Positions 49,772 to 59,174 of a stretch of 64,000 nucleotides of DNA are shown piece after piece (the stretch's first letter is position 1; every line of letters starts with the position of its first letter). A model generated the notes under the pieces. The model searched no databases. It was not told the origin of the DNA and worked only from the letters and a program-made list of their open reading frames with translations. This DNA comes from Microbacterium sp. SORGH_AS_1204. Its GTDB lineage: Bacteria; Actinomycetota; Actinomycetes; Actinomycetales; Microbacteriaceae. The DNA lies in contig NZ_JAUTBD010000001.1 of the NCBI RefSeq assembly GCF_030818935.1, positions 1,736,001 through 1,800,000 on the forward strand. Direction: 5' to 3'. Made by a program: the position numbers and the translations under genes.

Positions 49772-52700
49772 GCGGTTCCTCCGATCCGGGCGACGGCCAC
49801 CGTGACGGCGCCGGCGTTCGCGTAGGTCTTGGCGGCGATCTGCGTCTCGTACTCGGCGGGCAGGGCCGCGCCGCGCTTGATGAGTCGGCCCTGCGGACCG
49901 GCCAGCACGACCGCCTCCGCCAGGGTCTCGGATGCCACACCCGCGACCTCGAACGCCTGGGCGACGGCCTGCGCGTCGGCGTCGTCGACGAACGTCAGCG
50001 ACAGGAAGATGCGGTCGCTCACGTCGAAGCCGGCGGCCTTGCGGGTGTCCTGGATGCCGCGGATCATGTCGCGCGCCAAGCCCTCGGCCTCGAGCTCGGG
50101 GGTGGTGACGGTGTCGAGCAGCACGAAACCTCCGCTCGACAGCACCGCGAGAGCTTCGCCTTCGGGGCGACCGGCGGTCTCGACGACGAGGTCGTACTCG
50201 GCGGGCTCCAGCGGGATGCCGCCGGCGACGACCCGACCGTCGACCTCGCTCCAATCGCCCTCGCGGGCGGCCTTGATGGCCTGCTGAACCTGCTTGCCGA
50301 GGCGCGGGCCCGCGGCGCGCGCGTTCACCGAGAGGCGGTGGGTGATGCCGTACTCCCCCGCCGTGCCTTCTTCGAGGGCGACCTGCTCGACGGCCTTGAC
50401 ATTCAGCTCTTCGCGCAGGATGTCGTCGAACTGCGCCAAGCCCGTGGCATCCGGGGTCACCACCGTCAGACGCGGCAGCGGCAGGCGCACGCGCTTGCCC
50501 TCCTTCTTGCGCAAGGCGTTGGCGACGCTGGAGACCTCACGGACCGTGTCCATCGCGGTGCGGATGTCTGCCGCCGCGGGGAAGACCGACGCGTCGGGCC
50601 AGTCCTCGAGGTGCACGCTGCGGCCGCCCGTGAGGCCCTGCCACACGCGCTCCGAGACGAGCGGGATGAGCGGGGCCGCGACGCGCGTCAGCGTCTCGAG
50701 CACCGTGTACAGCGTGTCGAAGGCCTCGCGGCTCGACGGATCGTCGGTCACGCCCACCCAGAAGCGGTCGCGCGAGCGGCGGATGTACCAGTTGGTCAGC
50801 ACCTCGGCGAAGTCGCGCAGGCGCTCGGCCGCGGTCGTGGAGTCGAGGCCCTCGAGGTCGGCGGCGACATCGCGCACGAGGTCGCCGGTCAGCGCGAGGA
50901 TGTACCGGTCGAGCACGTCGGTCGAGTCGGTGCGCCACTCGGCGGTGTACCCGCCGGGACCCGAAGCGTTGGCGTAGGTCGCGAAGAAGTACCACGCGTT
51001 CCACAGCGGCAGCAGGAACTCGCGCACGCCCGAGCGGATGCCCTCCTCGGTCACGACGAGGTTTCCACCCCGCAGCACGCTGGACGACATGAGGAACCAC
51101 CGCATGGCATCCGACCCGTCGCGGTCGAAGACCTCGCGCACGTCGGGGTAGTTGCGCAGCGACTTCGACATCTTCTGCCCGTCGTTGCCGAGCACGATGC
51201 CGTGGCACGAGACGCCGGTGTACGCCGGGCGGTCGAACAGCGCGGTCGAGAGCACGTGCATCACGTAGAACCAGCCGCGGGTCTGCCCGATGTACTCGAC
51301 GATGAAGTCGGCCGGGGCGTGCTCGTCGAACCACTCGTGGTTCTCGAACGGGTAGTGCACCTGCGCGAACGGCATCGAGCCCGAGTCGAACCACACGTCG
51401 AGCACGTCTTCGATGCGGCGCATCGTCGACTGACCCGTCGGATCGTCGGGGTTGGGGCGTGTGAGGTCGTCGATGTAGGGACGGTGCAGGTCGACCTCGC
51501 CGTCGGCGTTCACCGGCAGGCGGCCGAAGTCGGCCTCCATCTCGGCGAGCGAGCCGTAGACGTCGACGCGCGGGTGGTTCGGGTCGTCGCTCTTCCAGAC
51601 CGGGATCGGCGAGCCCCAGTAGCGGTTGCGGCTGATAGACCAGTCGCGCGCGCCCTCGAGCCACTTGCCGAACTGGCCCTCCTTGACGTTCTCGGGCACC
51701 CAGGTGATTCGCTGGTTGTTCGCCAGCAAGTCGTCCTTGATGTCGGTCACGCGCACGAACCAGCTCGACACGGCCTTGTAGATGAGGGGGTTCCGGCAGC
51801 GCCAGCAGTGCGGGTACGAGTGCTCGTACGACGCCTCGCGCAGCAGCCGGCCCTCCTGCTTCAGCAGGCGGATGAGGGGGCGGTTGGCGTCCAGCCACAG
51901 CTCCCCCGCGACGTCGGTCACGGCCGAGAGGAACCGGCCGCCGTCGTCGAGCGAGATGATCGTCGGCAGGCCCGCAGCATCCGCGAGGCGCTTGTCGTCC
52001 TCACCGTAGGCGGGAGCCTGGTGCACGATGCCCGTGCCGTCCGAGACGGTGACGTAGTCGTCGACGAGGATCTTCCAGGCGTCCTGCGTGCCCCACACGG
52101 AGGCATCGGCGTAGTAGTCGAAGAGGCGGTCGTAAGAGACGCCCTCGAGCTCGGCGCCCGAGATGGTCGTCTGCACGGCCGCGCGGGCGGCATCCGCGCT
52201 CTCGTACCCGAGATCCTTGGCGTAGTTCGCCAGCAGATCTTCGGCGAGCAGGTAGCGGTGCGCGACGGCTTCGAACGCCTCGTCGGGCGTGCCGTCGGGG
52301 GTCGTGTGCACGTCGGCGGCGCCGTTCGGCCCGCCCTCGATGACGGCATAACGGATGCCGGGGCCCACCGCGAGAGCGAGGTTCGTCGGCAGGGTCCACG
52401 GCGTCGTCGTCCACGCGAGCGCCCGGACGCCGGTGAGGCCCAGCGCCTCGGCCTTCGCGCCGACGAGCGGGAAGGTGACGGTGACCGAGGGGTCCTGCCG
52501 CATCTTGTAGACGTCGTCGTCCATGCGCAGCTCGTGCGTCGACAGCGGCGTCTCGTCGCGCCAGCAGTACGGCAGCACGCGGTACCCCTCGTAGGCGAGG
52601 CCCTTGTCGTGCAGGGTCTTGAACGCCCAGAGGACGCTCTCCATGTACGTGGTGTCGAGCGTCTTGTACCCGCGCTCGAAGTCGACCCAGCGCGCCTGAC

Positions 52701-53199
52701 GGGTGACGTAGTCCTGCCACTCGCGCGTGTACTCGAGCACCGACTCGCGGGCCTTGGCGTTGAAGGTCGCCACACCCATGGCCTCGATCTCGTCTTTCTC
52801 GGTGATCCCGAGCTGCTTCATGGCCTCGAGCTCGGCCGGCAGGCCGTGCGTGTCCCACCCGAAGACGCGGTCGACCTTCTTGCCGCGCATCGTCTGGAAG
52901 CGCGGGAAGACGTCCTTGGCGTACCCGGTCAGCAGGTGCCCGTAGTGCGGCAGGCCGTTGGCGAACGGCGGGCCGTCGTAGAACACCCACTCCTCGGCGC
53001 CCTCGCGGTTCGCGATCGAGGCGCGGAAGGTGTCGTCGGCCGCCCAGAACGCAAGAGTGTCGTTCTCGATCTGGGGGAAGCGAGGGCTGGGGACGACGGA
53101 TGCCGTCGCGGCGGCGCCCTGCGCGGTCGCCGGGGCCGTGGCATCCGAGGAAGACGCGTCGGCGGCGGGGCCGAAGGATGAGGGGCGTGGGTAGGTCAT
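49768..53199 (-). CDS. ileS: Isoleucyl-tRNA synthetase, long (eukaryote-like) form
   Basis: 1143 residues. HIGH-type motif in [25 protein letters not shown] in [13 protein letters not shown], and [20 protein letters not shown] in the editing-domain region. The length, the GLPHYGH sequence and the long C-terminal domain point to the IleRS type found in eukaryotes and many actinobacteria, which in family studies tends to be mupirocin-insensitive; this is inference. A variable N-terminal stretch of about 40 residues (Ala/Ser-rich) precedes the core. Preceded by a T-box leader and GGAG Shine-Dalgarno. Confidence 0.96.
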   Translation of the reverse strand: MTYPRPSSFGPAADASSSDATAPATAQGAAATASVVPSPRFPQIENDTLAFWAADDTFRASIANREGAEEWVFYDGPPFANGLPHYGHLLTGYAKDVFPRFQTMRGKKVDRVFGWDTHGLPAELEAMKQLGITEKDEIEAMGVATFNAKARESVLEYTREWQDYVTRQARWVDFERGYKTLDTTYMESVLWAFKTLHDKGLAYEGYRVLPYCWRDETPLSTHELRMDDDVYKMRQDPSVTVTFPLVGAKAEALGLTGVRALAWTTTPWTLPTNLALAVGPGIRYAVIEGGPNGAADVHTTPDGTPDEAFEAVAHRYLLAEDLLANYAKDLGYESADAARAAVQTTISGAELEGVSYDRLFDYYADASVWGTQDAWKILVDDYVTVSDGTGIVHQAPAYGEDDKRLADAAGLPTIISLDDGGRFLSAVTDVAGELWLDANRPLIRLLKQEGRLLREASYEHSYPHCWRCRNPLIYKAVSSWFVRVTDIKDDLLANNQRITWVPENVKEGQFGKWLEGARDWSISRNRYWGSPIPVWKSDDPNHPRVDVYGSLAEMEADFGRLPVNADGEVDLHRPYIDDLTRPNPDDPTGQSTMRRIEDVLDVWFDSGSMPFAQVHYPFENHEWFDEHAPADFIVEYIGQTRGWFYVMHVLSTALFDRPAYTGVSCHGIVLGNDGQKMSKSLRNYPDVREVFDRDGSDAMRWFLMSSSVLRGGNLVVTEEGIRSGVREFLLPLWNAWYFFATYANASGPGGYTAEWRTDSTDVLDRYILALTGDLVRDVAADLEGLDSTTAAERLRDFAEVLTNWYIRRSRDRFWVGVTDDPSSREAFDTLYTVLETLTRVAAPLIPLVSERVWQGLTGGRSVHLEDWPDASVFPAAADIRTAMDTVREVSSVANALRKKEGKRVRLPLPRLTVVTPDATGLAQFDDILREELNVKAVEQVALEEGTAGEYGITHRLSVNARAAGPRLGKQVQQAIKAAREGDWSEVDGRVVAGGIPLEPAEYDLVVETAGRPEGEALAVLSSGGFVLLDTVTTPELEAEGLARDMIRGIQDTRKAAGFDVSDRIFLSLTFVDDADAQAVAQAFEVAGVASETLAEAVVLAGPQGRLIKRGAALPAEYETQIAAKTYANAGAVTVAVARIGGTA

Positions 53200-53427
53200 G
53201 TCACTCCGCGGGTCGAGGTCTGCTCGCCGGGACGATCCATGCGGACCGCGGTACCACCCTGCATTGCGCCGGACCCTTCGACGAGCTCAGGGGCCGATGC
53301 CGCTCTCACTGCGGCTGTGACGGGCCTGCCCCGCGCGGTTCTAGTGATTCGGTCCTCGAGCGTGTCGAAGGACCGGACGTTCTTCCGCGAGCTCCCCGGT
53401 GATGGCCGGATCGGTGCTGATCACTCC
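53200..53427 (-). promoter_or_regulatory. ileS T-box leader (translational class) with embedded palindromes
   Basis: The T-box core AGGGTGGTACCGCGG is present at 53246-53260; its TGGT would pair with the ACCA end of uncharged tRNA-Ile. A compact stem I region reads GATCCGGCCATCACCGG with specifier ATC at 53401-53403, followed by GGAAGAACG and ACTAGAACC as in mycobacterial ileS leaders recalled from memory. No U-tract follows. Instead CCGCGG of the T-box recurs at 53206-53211 next to the Shine-Dalgarno and can pair with itself, so sequestering the start is likely. Palindromes lie at 53351-53374 and 53271-53295. Confidence 0.88.
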
Positions 53428-53433
53428 AGTCTA
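53428..53433 (-). promoter_or_regulatory. -10 box TAGACT of the ileS operon
   Basis: TAGACT on the minus strand, inside the last bases before the ABC ATPase stop region, about 230 nt before ileS and directly ahead of the T-box. No good -35. Confidence 0.55.
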
Positions 53434-53438
53434 CGCGG

Positions 53439-55151
53439 TCAGGGCGACGCGCCGGGGCCGAGGCCGGCGGCGTCCAGCAGCTCACGGGTGAACGGATGCC
53501 GCGGCGCGGTGAACACGGTCGCAAGCGGGCCCGCGTCGACGACCCGCCCGTCCTTCATCACCAGCACGTCGTCGGCGATCGCGGCCACCACGTCGAGGTC
53601 GTGCGTGACGAAGACCATCGCGAGGTCGCGCTCGGCCTGCAGCGCCCTCAGCCGGTCGAGGATCCGCGCGCGCACCGTCGCATCCAGCGCCGACACCGGC
53701 TCGTCGAGCACGAGCAGGTCGGGCGAGACGGCGAGGGCGCGGGCGATGGCGACGCGCTGGCGCTGACCGCCGGACAGTTGGGCGGGTCGCCGCCCGGCGA
53801 AGGCGGCTGTGAGCCCCACCTCGTCGAGCAGCGCCAAGACGGTGCGCCGCCGGTCGGAGCGTGCCACCCCCGCCGCGGCCACGGCCTCGGTGAGCGTGCG
53901 GCCGACGCTCCATCGCGGGTCGAGCGCGCCCCACGGATTCTGCTGCACGAGCTGCACACGCCGCCGGTCCGCCCCGCGGGCGATCGACACGCCCCACGGA
54001 CGTCCGTCGAAGACGAGCTGCCCCGCGTCAGCCGCGGTCACCCCCACCACCATGCGCGCGAGCGTCGTCTTGCCCGACCCCGACTCCCCGACGACGGCGA
54101 GCGTGCGACCGCGACGCACCTCGAACGACACGTCGTCGACGGCGACCCGATCGCCGAACCGCTTGCTCACCCGCGTGGCCGTGAACAGAGCCGCATCGGT
54201 GCGCGGGGCCCGAGCGAGCGGTTCATGCGACACGGCCGTGACGAGTTCGCGGGTCACCGGATGCCCGGGGGATGCCAGCACCTCGGCCGTGACGCCCGTC
54301 TCGACCACACGCCCGTCATGCATGACCACGATGCGATCGGCCACCCGCGCGACGGCGCCGAGGTCGTGACTGATGAAGACCACGGCCACCCCGTCGTCGG
54401 CGATGCGGCGCACGAGGTCGAGCACTCGCGCCTGCACCGTGGCATCCAGGGCCGTCGTCGGTTCATCGGCCACGAGAACCGACGGCGTCGCGGCGAGTGC
54501 CGAGGCGATGAGCGCGCGCTGGCGCAGTCCCCCGGAGAGCTCGTGCGGGTACTGCCGGGCGCGCAGGTCGGGCTCGGGAAGCGAGACGCGTTCGAGGTTT
54601 CCGCGCACGCGTGCGGCGAGGGCTGCGCCGCGGACGGAGGGGTCGTGGATGCGGATGGGCTCGGCCACCTCGGCGCCGATGCGGCGCAGCGGGTCGAGCG
54701 AGACGAGCGCGTCCTGCGAGACCAGGGCGATGCGGCGGCCGCGCAGAGCACGCCACTGCCTCTCGGTGGCCGCGCGGACGTCGACCCCGTCGACCGAGAG
54801 GGCGTCGACGGCGCTCGTGAGGCCGTCGGGCACGATGCCGAGCAGAGCCCGCGCGCTGAGCGACTTGCCGGCGCCGGACTCCCCCACGATCGCGACGCAC
54901 TCCCCCGGCGCGACGTCGAGGTCGAGGCCGTCGACGATGGCACCTGAAGGGCCGGCGATGCGCAGGCCGCGGAGGTGGAGACCGGACGCGGGCGGTGCTT
55001 CGCGGCGGGCGGCAGCGGCTCCCCCGGCGCGCGGCGGGGTGGCATCCGCGGCCCCCGCCGTCGGCGGAGCGTCTGTCGCATCGGCATCCCTTTCGTTCAC
55101 GCGCCGTGCGGCGTCGTCTGCGCCGGGCACCCCGGCATCCCGCCCGCTCAT
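53439..55151 (-). CDS. Fused dipeptide-type ABC transporter ATPase (DppD-DppF-like)
   Basis: 570 residues with two complete ABC domains: Walker A GESGAGKS and GESGSGKT, signatures LSGGLRQRA and LSGGQRQRV, Walker B VLVADEPTTALD and LLVLDEPVSALD. The N-terminal ~60 residues are Ala/Pro-rich and low complexity. Powers import of peptides, nickel or similar ligands together with the two permeases and the family 5 binding protein upstream. The ATG at 55151 overlaps, by ATGA, a 17-codon duplicate of the permease end. Confidence 0.93.
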   Translation of the reverse strand: MSGRDAGVPGADDAARRVNERDADATDAPPTAGAADATPPRAGGAAAARREAPPASGLHLRGLRIAGPSGAIVDGLDLDVAPGECVAIVGESGAGKSLSARALLGIVPDGLTSAVDALSVDGVDVRAATERQWRALRGRRIALVSQDALVSLDPLRRIGAEVAEPIRIHDPSVRGAALAARVRGNLERVSLPEPDLRARQYPHELSGGLRQRALIASALAATPSVLVADEPTTALDATVQARVLDLVRRIADDGVAVVFISHDLGAVARVADRIVVMHDGRVVETGVTAEVLASPGHPVTRELVTAVSHEPLARAPRTDAALFTATRVSKRFGDRVAVDDVSFEVRRGRTLAVVGESGSGKTTLARMVVGVTAADAGQLVFDGRPWGVSIARGADRRRVQLVQQNPWGALDPRWSVGRTLTEAVAAAGVARSDRRRTVLALLDEVGLTAAFAGRRPAQLSGGQRQRVAIARALAVSPDLLVLDEPVSALDATVRARILDRLRALQAERDLAMVFVTHDLDVVAAIADDVLVMKDGRVVDAGPLATVFTAPRHPFTRELLDAAGLGPGASP

Positions 55152-55245
55152 GCCCCGCGCTCCTCGGTCCGCGCGCGCAAGGTCCGTCCGACCACGCTCA
55201 TGCCCCACGCTCCTCGGTCCGCGCGCGCAAGGTCCGCCCGACCAC
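55146..55245 (-). repeat. 50-bp tandem duplication of the permease gene end
   Basis: Copies at 55146-55195 and 55196-55245 differ at a few bases. The duplicate carries a 17-codon ORF (55201-55148), MSVVGRTLRARTEERGA-stop, identical to the true permease C-terminus (SVVGRTLRARTEERGA). It has ATGA overlaps with both the permease stop and the ATPase start, so translational coupling is kept. Confidence 0.88.
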
Positions 55246-56040
55246 GCTCACGCTGACCACCGTCGCGGTGATCGCCAGCCCCGGGAACACGGCGACCCAG
55301 GGCGCCTGCAGCAGCAGGTTGCGCCCGGCCGACAACATGAGCCCCCACTCGGGCGTGGGCTCGGTGGGGCCGAGGCCGAGGAAGCTGAGACCGGCGGCGG
55401 CCAGGATGCTGGTGCCCACCCCGATCGTCGCGAGCACGCTCACGGCCCCGAGAACGCCGGGCAGCACATGCCGTACGTGCACGAGCACCGCGGGCACGCC
55501 GCTGATGCGCGCGGCCTCGACGTACTCGGCGGCGGCGAGCGTGCGGGTCTGCGCCCGCGCCAGGCGGATGTACACGGGCACGGCGGCGATCGTCACCGCG
55601 AGGGCGACATTCGTCGGCCCCGGTCCGAGCACCGCCACCACGAGTAGCGCGACGAGGAACTCGGGGAACGCCAGAAGCACGTCGACGATGCGCATCGCGA
55701 CGGTGTCGACGAGACGGTGGGCGACCGCGGTGAGCGAGCCGGTGACGACCCCGATGGCGAGAGCGAGTCCGGTGGCCAGCAGGCCGATCCCGACCGAGCG
55801 TCCGGCGCCGAAGACGACGCGCGAGTACACATCGCGTCCGCTCTGGTCGGTGCCGAACCAGTGCGCCGCGCTCGGCGGCTGCAGCGCCGCGCGCACGTCG
55901 GTGAGGAGCGGATCGTGCGTCGCCACCAGCCCCGGAGCGACAGCGGCGAGGGCGATGATCGCGAGCACCGCGCCGGCGACCGAGAGAGCGACCGTGCGAC
56001 CGCGTCGGCGCGTCCGGCCGCGGCTAGGAGCGACGCTCAC
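55198..56040 (-). CDS. ABC transporter permease (DppC-like)
   Basis: 280 residues, GTG start, about six helices. Family marks are HWFGTDQSGRDVYSRVVFGA and the EAA loop AAEYVEAARISGVPAVLVHV. N-terminal SRGRTRRRGRT is basic and cytoplasmic. Pairs with the DppB-like permease 73 nt upstream. Its last 16 codons are duplicated downstream. Confidence 0.9.
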   Translation of the reverse strand: MSVAPSRGRTRRRGRTVALSVAGAVLAIIALAAVAPGLVATHDPLLTDVRAALQPPSAAHWFGTDQSGRDVYSRVVFGAGRSVGIGLLATGLALAIGVVTGSLTAVAHRLVDTVAMRIVDVLLAFPEFLVALLVVAVLGPGPTNVALAVTIAAVPVYIRLARAQTRTLAAAEYVEAARISGVPAVLVHVRHVLPGVLGAVSVLATIGVGTSILAAAGLSFLGLGPTEPTPEWGLMLSAGRNLLLQAPWVAVFPGLAITATVVSVSVVGRTLRARTEERGA

Positions 56041-56113
56041 GAGGCCACCGCCGACCGCACCGCGACGTCGTCGACGTCGCCGCCCCGCGTTGCCGCACCC
56101 GCCCCGACGACGC

Positions 56114-57091
56114 TCACGCCGGCGCCCCCGCGCGCACGCGCAGCGCCGCCGGCGCGCTGCGCGGTCGCGGATCGATGAGCGGCACGACCAGGTCGACCAG
56201 CGTGTTGACGAGCACGAAGACGAGCGCGCTCAACATGATCACGCCCGTGATGACCGGCAGATCGCGGTCGGTGATCGCCGTGAGCGTCACGCGCCCGATC
56301 CCGGGTCGCGCGAAGACCGTCTCCACCAGCACCGCACCGCCCAGCAACGACCCCACCAGGTACGCCGCCAGGGTCACTCCCCCCACGCTCGCGTGGCGCA
56401 GCGAGTGGTGCAGGCTCTCGCGAAGCGGTCCCGCCCCGCGGGCGCGCACCGTCAGCAGGAACGGCTCGCGCTCCGCCGCCTCGACCCCGTCGCGCAGCAC
56501 CTGCGACAGCAGCGCCGCGACCGGCAGGGCGAGGGTCACCGCCGGCAGCACGATCGCGGCGGCATCCCGTGCCCCCGACACCGGGAACCACCCGAGTTGG
56601 AACGAGAACACGCTCAGCAGCACCAGGCCCGTCCAGAACACCGGCGACGACAGCACGACGAGTTCGACCCCGGATGCCACGGCCCGCCCGGTGCGCCCCC
56701 GCACGAGCAGGGCGGATGCCAGTGCCAGCACCACCGCGATCACCAGCGCGAGGGCCGAGAGCTGCAGCGTCGGTCCGAGTTGACGGCCGATGACCTCGGC
56801 CACCGGGAGCCGGAGCTGGTACGACTCCCCCAGGTCGCCGCGCACGAGCCGTCCGAGGAACGCGCCGTACTGCTCGACCACGGGTCGGTCGAGCCCGAGG
56901 TCGGCCCGCATCCCGTCCTTGACCGCGTCGCTCACCTGGGCCTGCGGCCCGAGCATCACCTCGACCGGATCGCCCGGGATGATCCGGAACGCCACGAACG
57001 CCAGCGTCGCCGCCCCCCACAGCACCAGGACGACGGATGCCACGATTCCGCCGAGGCGACTCAGCAGAGCGCGAGGGCGGGGTCGTGGCAT
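56114..57091 (-). CDS. ABC transporter permease (DppB-like)
   Basis: 325 residues, about six helices. FRIIPGDPVEVMLGPQAQVS and the EAA loop REPFLLTVRARGAGPLRESL are typical of oligopeptide/nickel permeases. ATG at 57091 (MPRPRPRALLSRLGGIVASV). It follows the binding-protein stop by 14 nt. Second gene of the operon. Confidence 0.9.
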   Translation of the reverse strand: MPRPRPRALLSRLGGIVASVVLVLWGAATLAFVAFRIIPGDPVEVMLGPQAQVSDAVKDGMRADLGLDRPVVEQYGAFLGRLVRGDLGESYQLRLPVAEVIGRQLGPTLQLSALALVIAVVLALASALLVRGRTGRAVASGVELVVLSSPVFWTGLVLLSVFSFQLGWFPVSGARDAAAIVLPAVTLALPVAALLSQVLRDGVEAAEREPFLLTVRARGAGPLRESLHHSLRHASVGGVTLAAYLVGSLLGGAVLVETVFARPGIGRVTLTAITDRDLPVITGVIMLSALVFVLVNTLVDLVVPLIDPRPRSAPAALRVRAGAPA

Positions 57092-57105
57092 CCGAGGGTC
57101 CGAGC

Positions 57106-58719
57106 TCAGCCGACCGAGGCGGTGGCGAACAGCGGGCGACCGTACAGGTCGAACGTGAGGCCGGTGACATCGGGGCGCACGGCGCTGATGAGCGAGGGGC
57201 TGTACAGCGGCACGATGGCGGCGTGCTGGGCGTTCCACTGCTGCACCTGGGCGTACACGGCGTTGCGCGCGGCCTGGTCGGTCGTCGACGCGCCCTCTTC
57301 GAGCAGCGCGTCGAGGGCCGGGTCGCTCACCTGCGAGGCGTTCTGGAAACCGTCGGTCTCGAGGTGGCTGCGCAGCAGATCGGCGTCCACGCCCGAGAAG
57401 CCCCAGTCGGTGACGTCGAACGTCTTGGGACCGTACTGCTCGTTGTACGCACCGGGCTCGAGCACCTCGCGCTGCAGGTCGAAGCCGACCGCCTTCAGGT
57501 CGCTCTGCACGGCGTTGGCGAGGGCGGCGCGGTCGTCGGGCACCGGGGTCCAGGCGATCCAGCGAGCCGTGAGGCGCTGGCCGTCCTTGGTGCGGACGCC
57601 GTCGGCATCCCGTCCCGTCCAGCCGGCCTCGTCGAGCAGGGCGTTGGCGGCGGCCTGGTCGACGGGCCACGAGTTCTCGAGACTCGCGTCGTAGCCGGGG
57701 GTGGTGGAACCGAGGATGCTCCACGCGCGGGGGTACTGGCCGAAGAAGATCTCCTGCACCGCGGTGTCGACGTCGATCGCGCGGGTGAACGCCTGGCGCA
57801 CCTTCTCGTCGGCGAAGACGCCGTACTTCTCGTTGAGGAAGAGCGAGTAGGGCAGGCCCGGGTACTCGAGCGACTCGACCGTGGCGTCGGCGGGCACCTG
57901 GCTGACGAGGTTCGGCGGGAGGTTCGTCACGACGTCGGCCTGGCCGCTCGACAGCGCGCCCACGCGCACCGACGCCTCGGGCAGGATGTCGACGCGCAGC
58001 GTCTGGAAGCTCGGCTTCCCGGCGCCGTCGGGGCCCCAGGTGTAGTCGTCGTTGCGGGTGTACACGATGTCCTGGTCGGGCGTGTACTCGGTCAGCTCGA
58101 ACGGGCCGGTACCCACCGTGACGCCGGGTCCGCCCGCGGCGAGCTGATCGGCCTTCGTCTCGAGCACGGCGGGTGAGTAGAAGCCGAGCAGCGCCGTGCT
58201 GGCCGCCTGCAGGAACGGTGCGTACGGCTGCGTGAAACGCACGCGCACGGTGTGGTCGTCGACCACGTCGGTGCCGGCATAGAGCTCGCCGCCGAGCACG
58301 GATGCCGCCTGCGCCGACGCCGTCTCCGGGTCGGCGATGCGGTCGAAGTTCGCCTTCACGGCCGCCGCGTCGAACGGCATGTCGTCGTGGAAGGTGACGT
58401 CGTCACGCAGCGTGAACAGGTAGCTCGCGCCGCCGTCCTCGACCTCCCACGAACTCGCGAGCCACGGCGAGAACGAGCCGTCGGCCTCCTGGAAGACGAG
58501 CGAGTCGAGCACGGCGCGCTGCACCATCGCGGTGACGTCGAGCTGACTGGTCTGGGGGTCCATCTTGCCGGCCGAGAGGTTCGCGCCCTCGATCGCCCAG
58601 ACGATCTCGCCGTCGCCCGCGGCTTCGGGGTCGGAGCCGGCGCACGCCGACAGCGACAGGGCGGCGACCGCGGCGACCGCCACCGTGGAGAGCACGCGGC
58701 GGGAAAGCTGTGAAGGCAT
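57106..58719 (-). CDS. Family 5 extracellular solute-binding lipoprotein
   Basis: 537 residues. Lipoprotein signal MPSQLSRRVLSTVAVAAVAA followed by LSLSAC (lipidated Cys about 26). Family SBP_bac_5 features include YLFTLRDDVTFHDDMPFDAA and PYSLFLNEKYGVFADEKVRQ with AFTRAIDV. Binds peptides, nickel or related ligands outside the membrane. GAGG lies 8 nt before the ATG. First gene of the four-gene transporter operon; ligand not determinable. Confidence 0.92.
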   Translation of the reverse strand: MPSQLSRRVLSTVAVAAVAALSLSACAGSDPEAAGDGEIVWAIEGANLSAGKMDPQTSQLDVTAMVQRAVLDSLVFQEADGSFSPWLASSWEVEDGGASYLFTLRDDVTFHDDMPFDAAAVKANFDRIADPETASAQAASVLGGELYAGTDVVDDHTVRVRFTQPYAPFLQAASTALLGFYSPAVLETKADQLAAGGPGVTVGTGPFELTEYTPDQDIVYTRNDDYTWGPDGAGKPSFQTLRVDILPEASVRVGALSSGQADVVTNLPPNLVSQVPADATVESLEYPGLPYSLFLNEKYGVFADEKVRQAFTRAIDVDTAVQEIFFGQYPRAWSILGSTTPGYDASLENSWPVDQAAANALLDEAGWTGRDADGVRTKDGQRLTARWIAWTPVPDDRAALANAVQSDLKAVGFDLQREVLEPGAYNEQYGPKTFDVTDWGFSGVDADLLRSHLETDGFQNASQVSDPALDALLEEGASTTDQAARNAVYAQVQQWNAQHAAIVPLYSPSLISAVRPDVTGLTFDLYGRPLFATASVG

Positions 58720-58824
58720 GACGAAACCTCGAAGTGTTCGGTGGGGAAGCCTCAGCCTACCCGCGTTCCTGGACCGCGTGCGGAAAGTCGGGATCCCCGC
58801 GCGCCCACGAGCGCCGCCCCACCC

Positions 58825-59140
58825 GTGCACAACCTCCGCGATGTGCACAGACTCCGTCGGCATCCCGCGCGTCCCGCCGACTTTGTGCACATCTTTCACC
58901 TTGCGCACAGCGCGGGCTGTGCGCGCGCCGTCCCACCCGTGCACAACCTCCGCGATGTGCACAAACTCCGTCGGCATCCGCACCCTGCCGCTGACTTTAT
59001 GCACATCTCTCACCTTGCGCACAGCGCGGGCTGTGCGCGCGCCGTCCCACCCGTGCACAACCTCCGCGATGTGCACAAACTCCGTCGGCATCCCGCGCCT
59101 CCCGCTGACTTTGTGCACACCACCGACCTTGCGCACGTCG
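58825..59140. repeat. 114-bp GTGCACA double-hairpin repeat in tandem (three copies)
   Basis: Copies start at 58825, 58939 and 59053, exactly 114 bp apart. Each has GTGCACA-N10-TGTGCAC (perfect 7-bp arms), then ACTCCGTCGGCATCC, then TGTGCACA-N10-TGCGCACA (8-bp arms, one mismatch). The third ends in CACCGACCTTGCGCAC. Single copies occur at 47392 and 60115. The 455-bp spacer between the binding protein and the DUF559 gene has no gene otherwise supported. Confidence 0.88.
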
Positions 59141-59174
59141 CCGGACGCCGAAACCCCCGGCGCACCCGTGCGAT

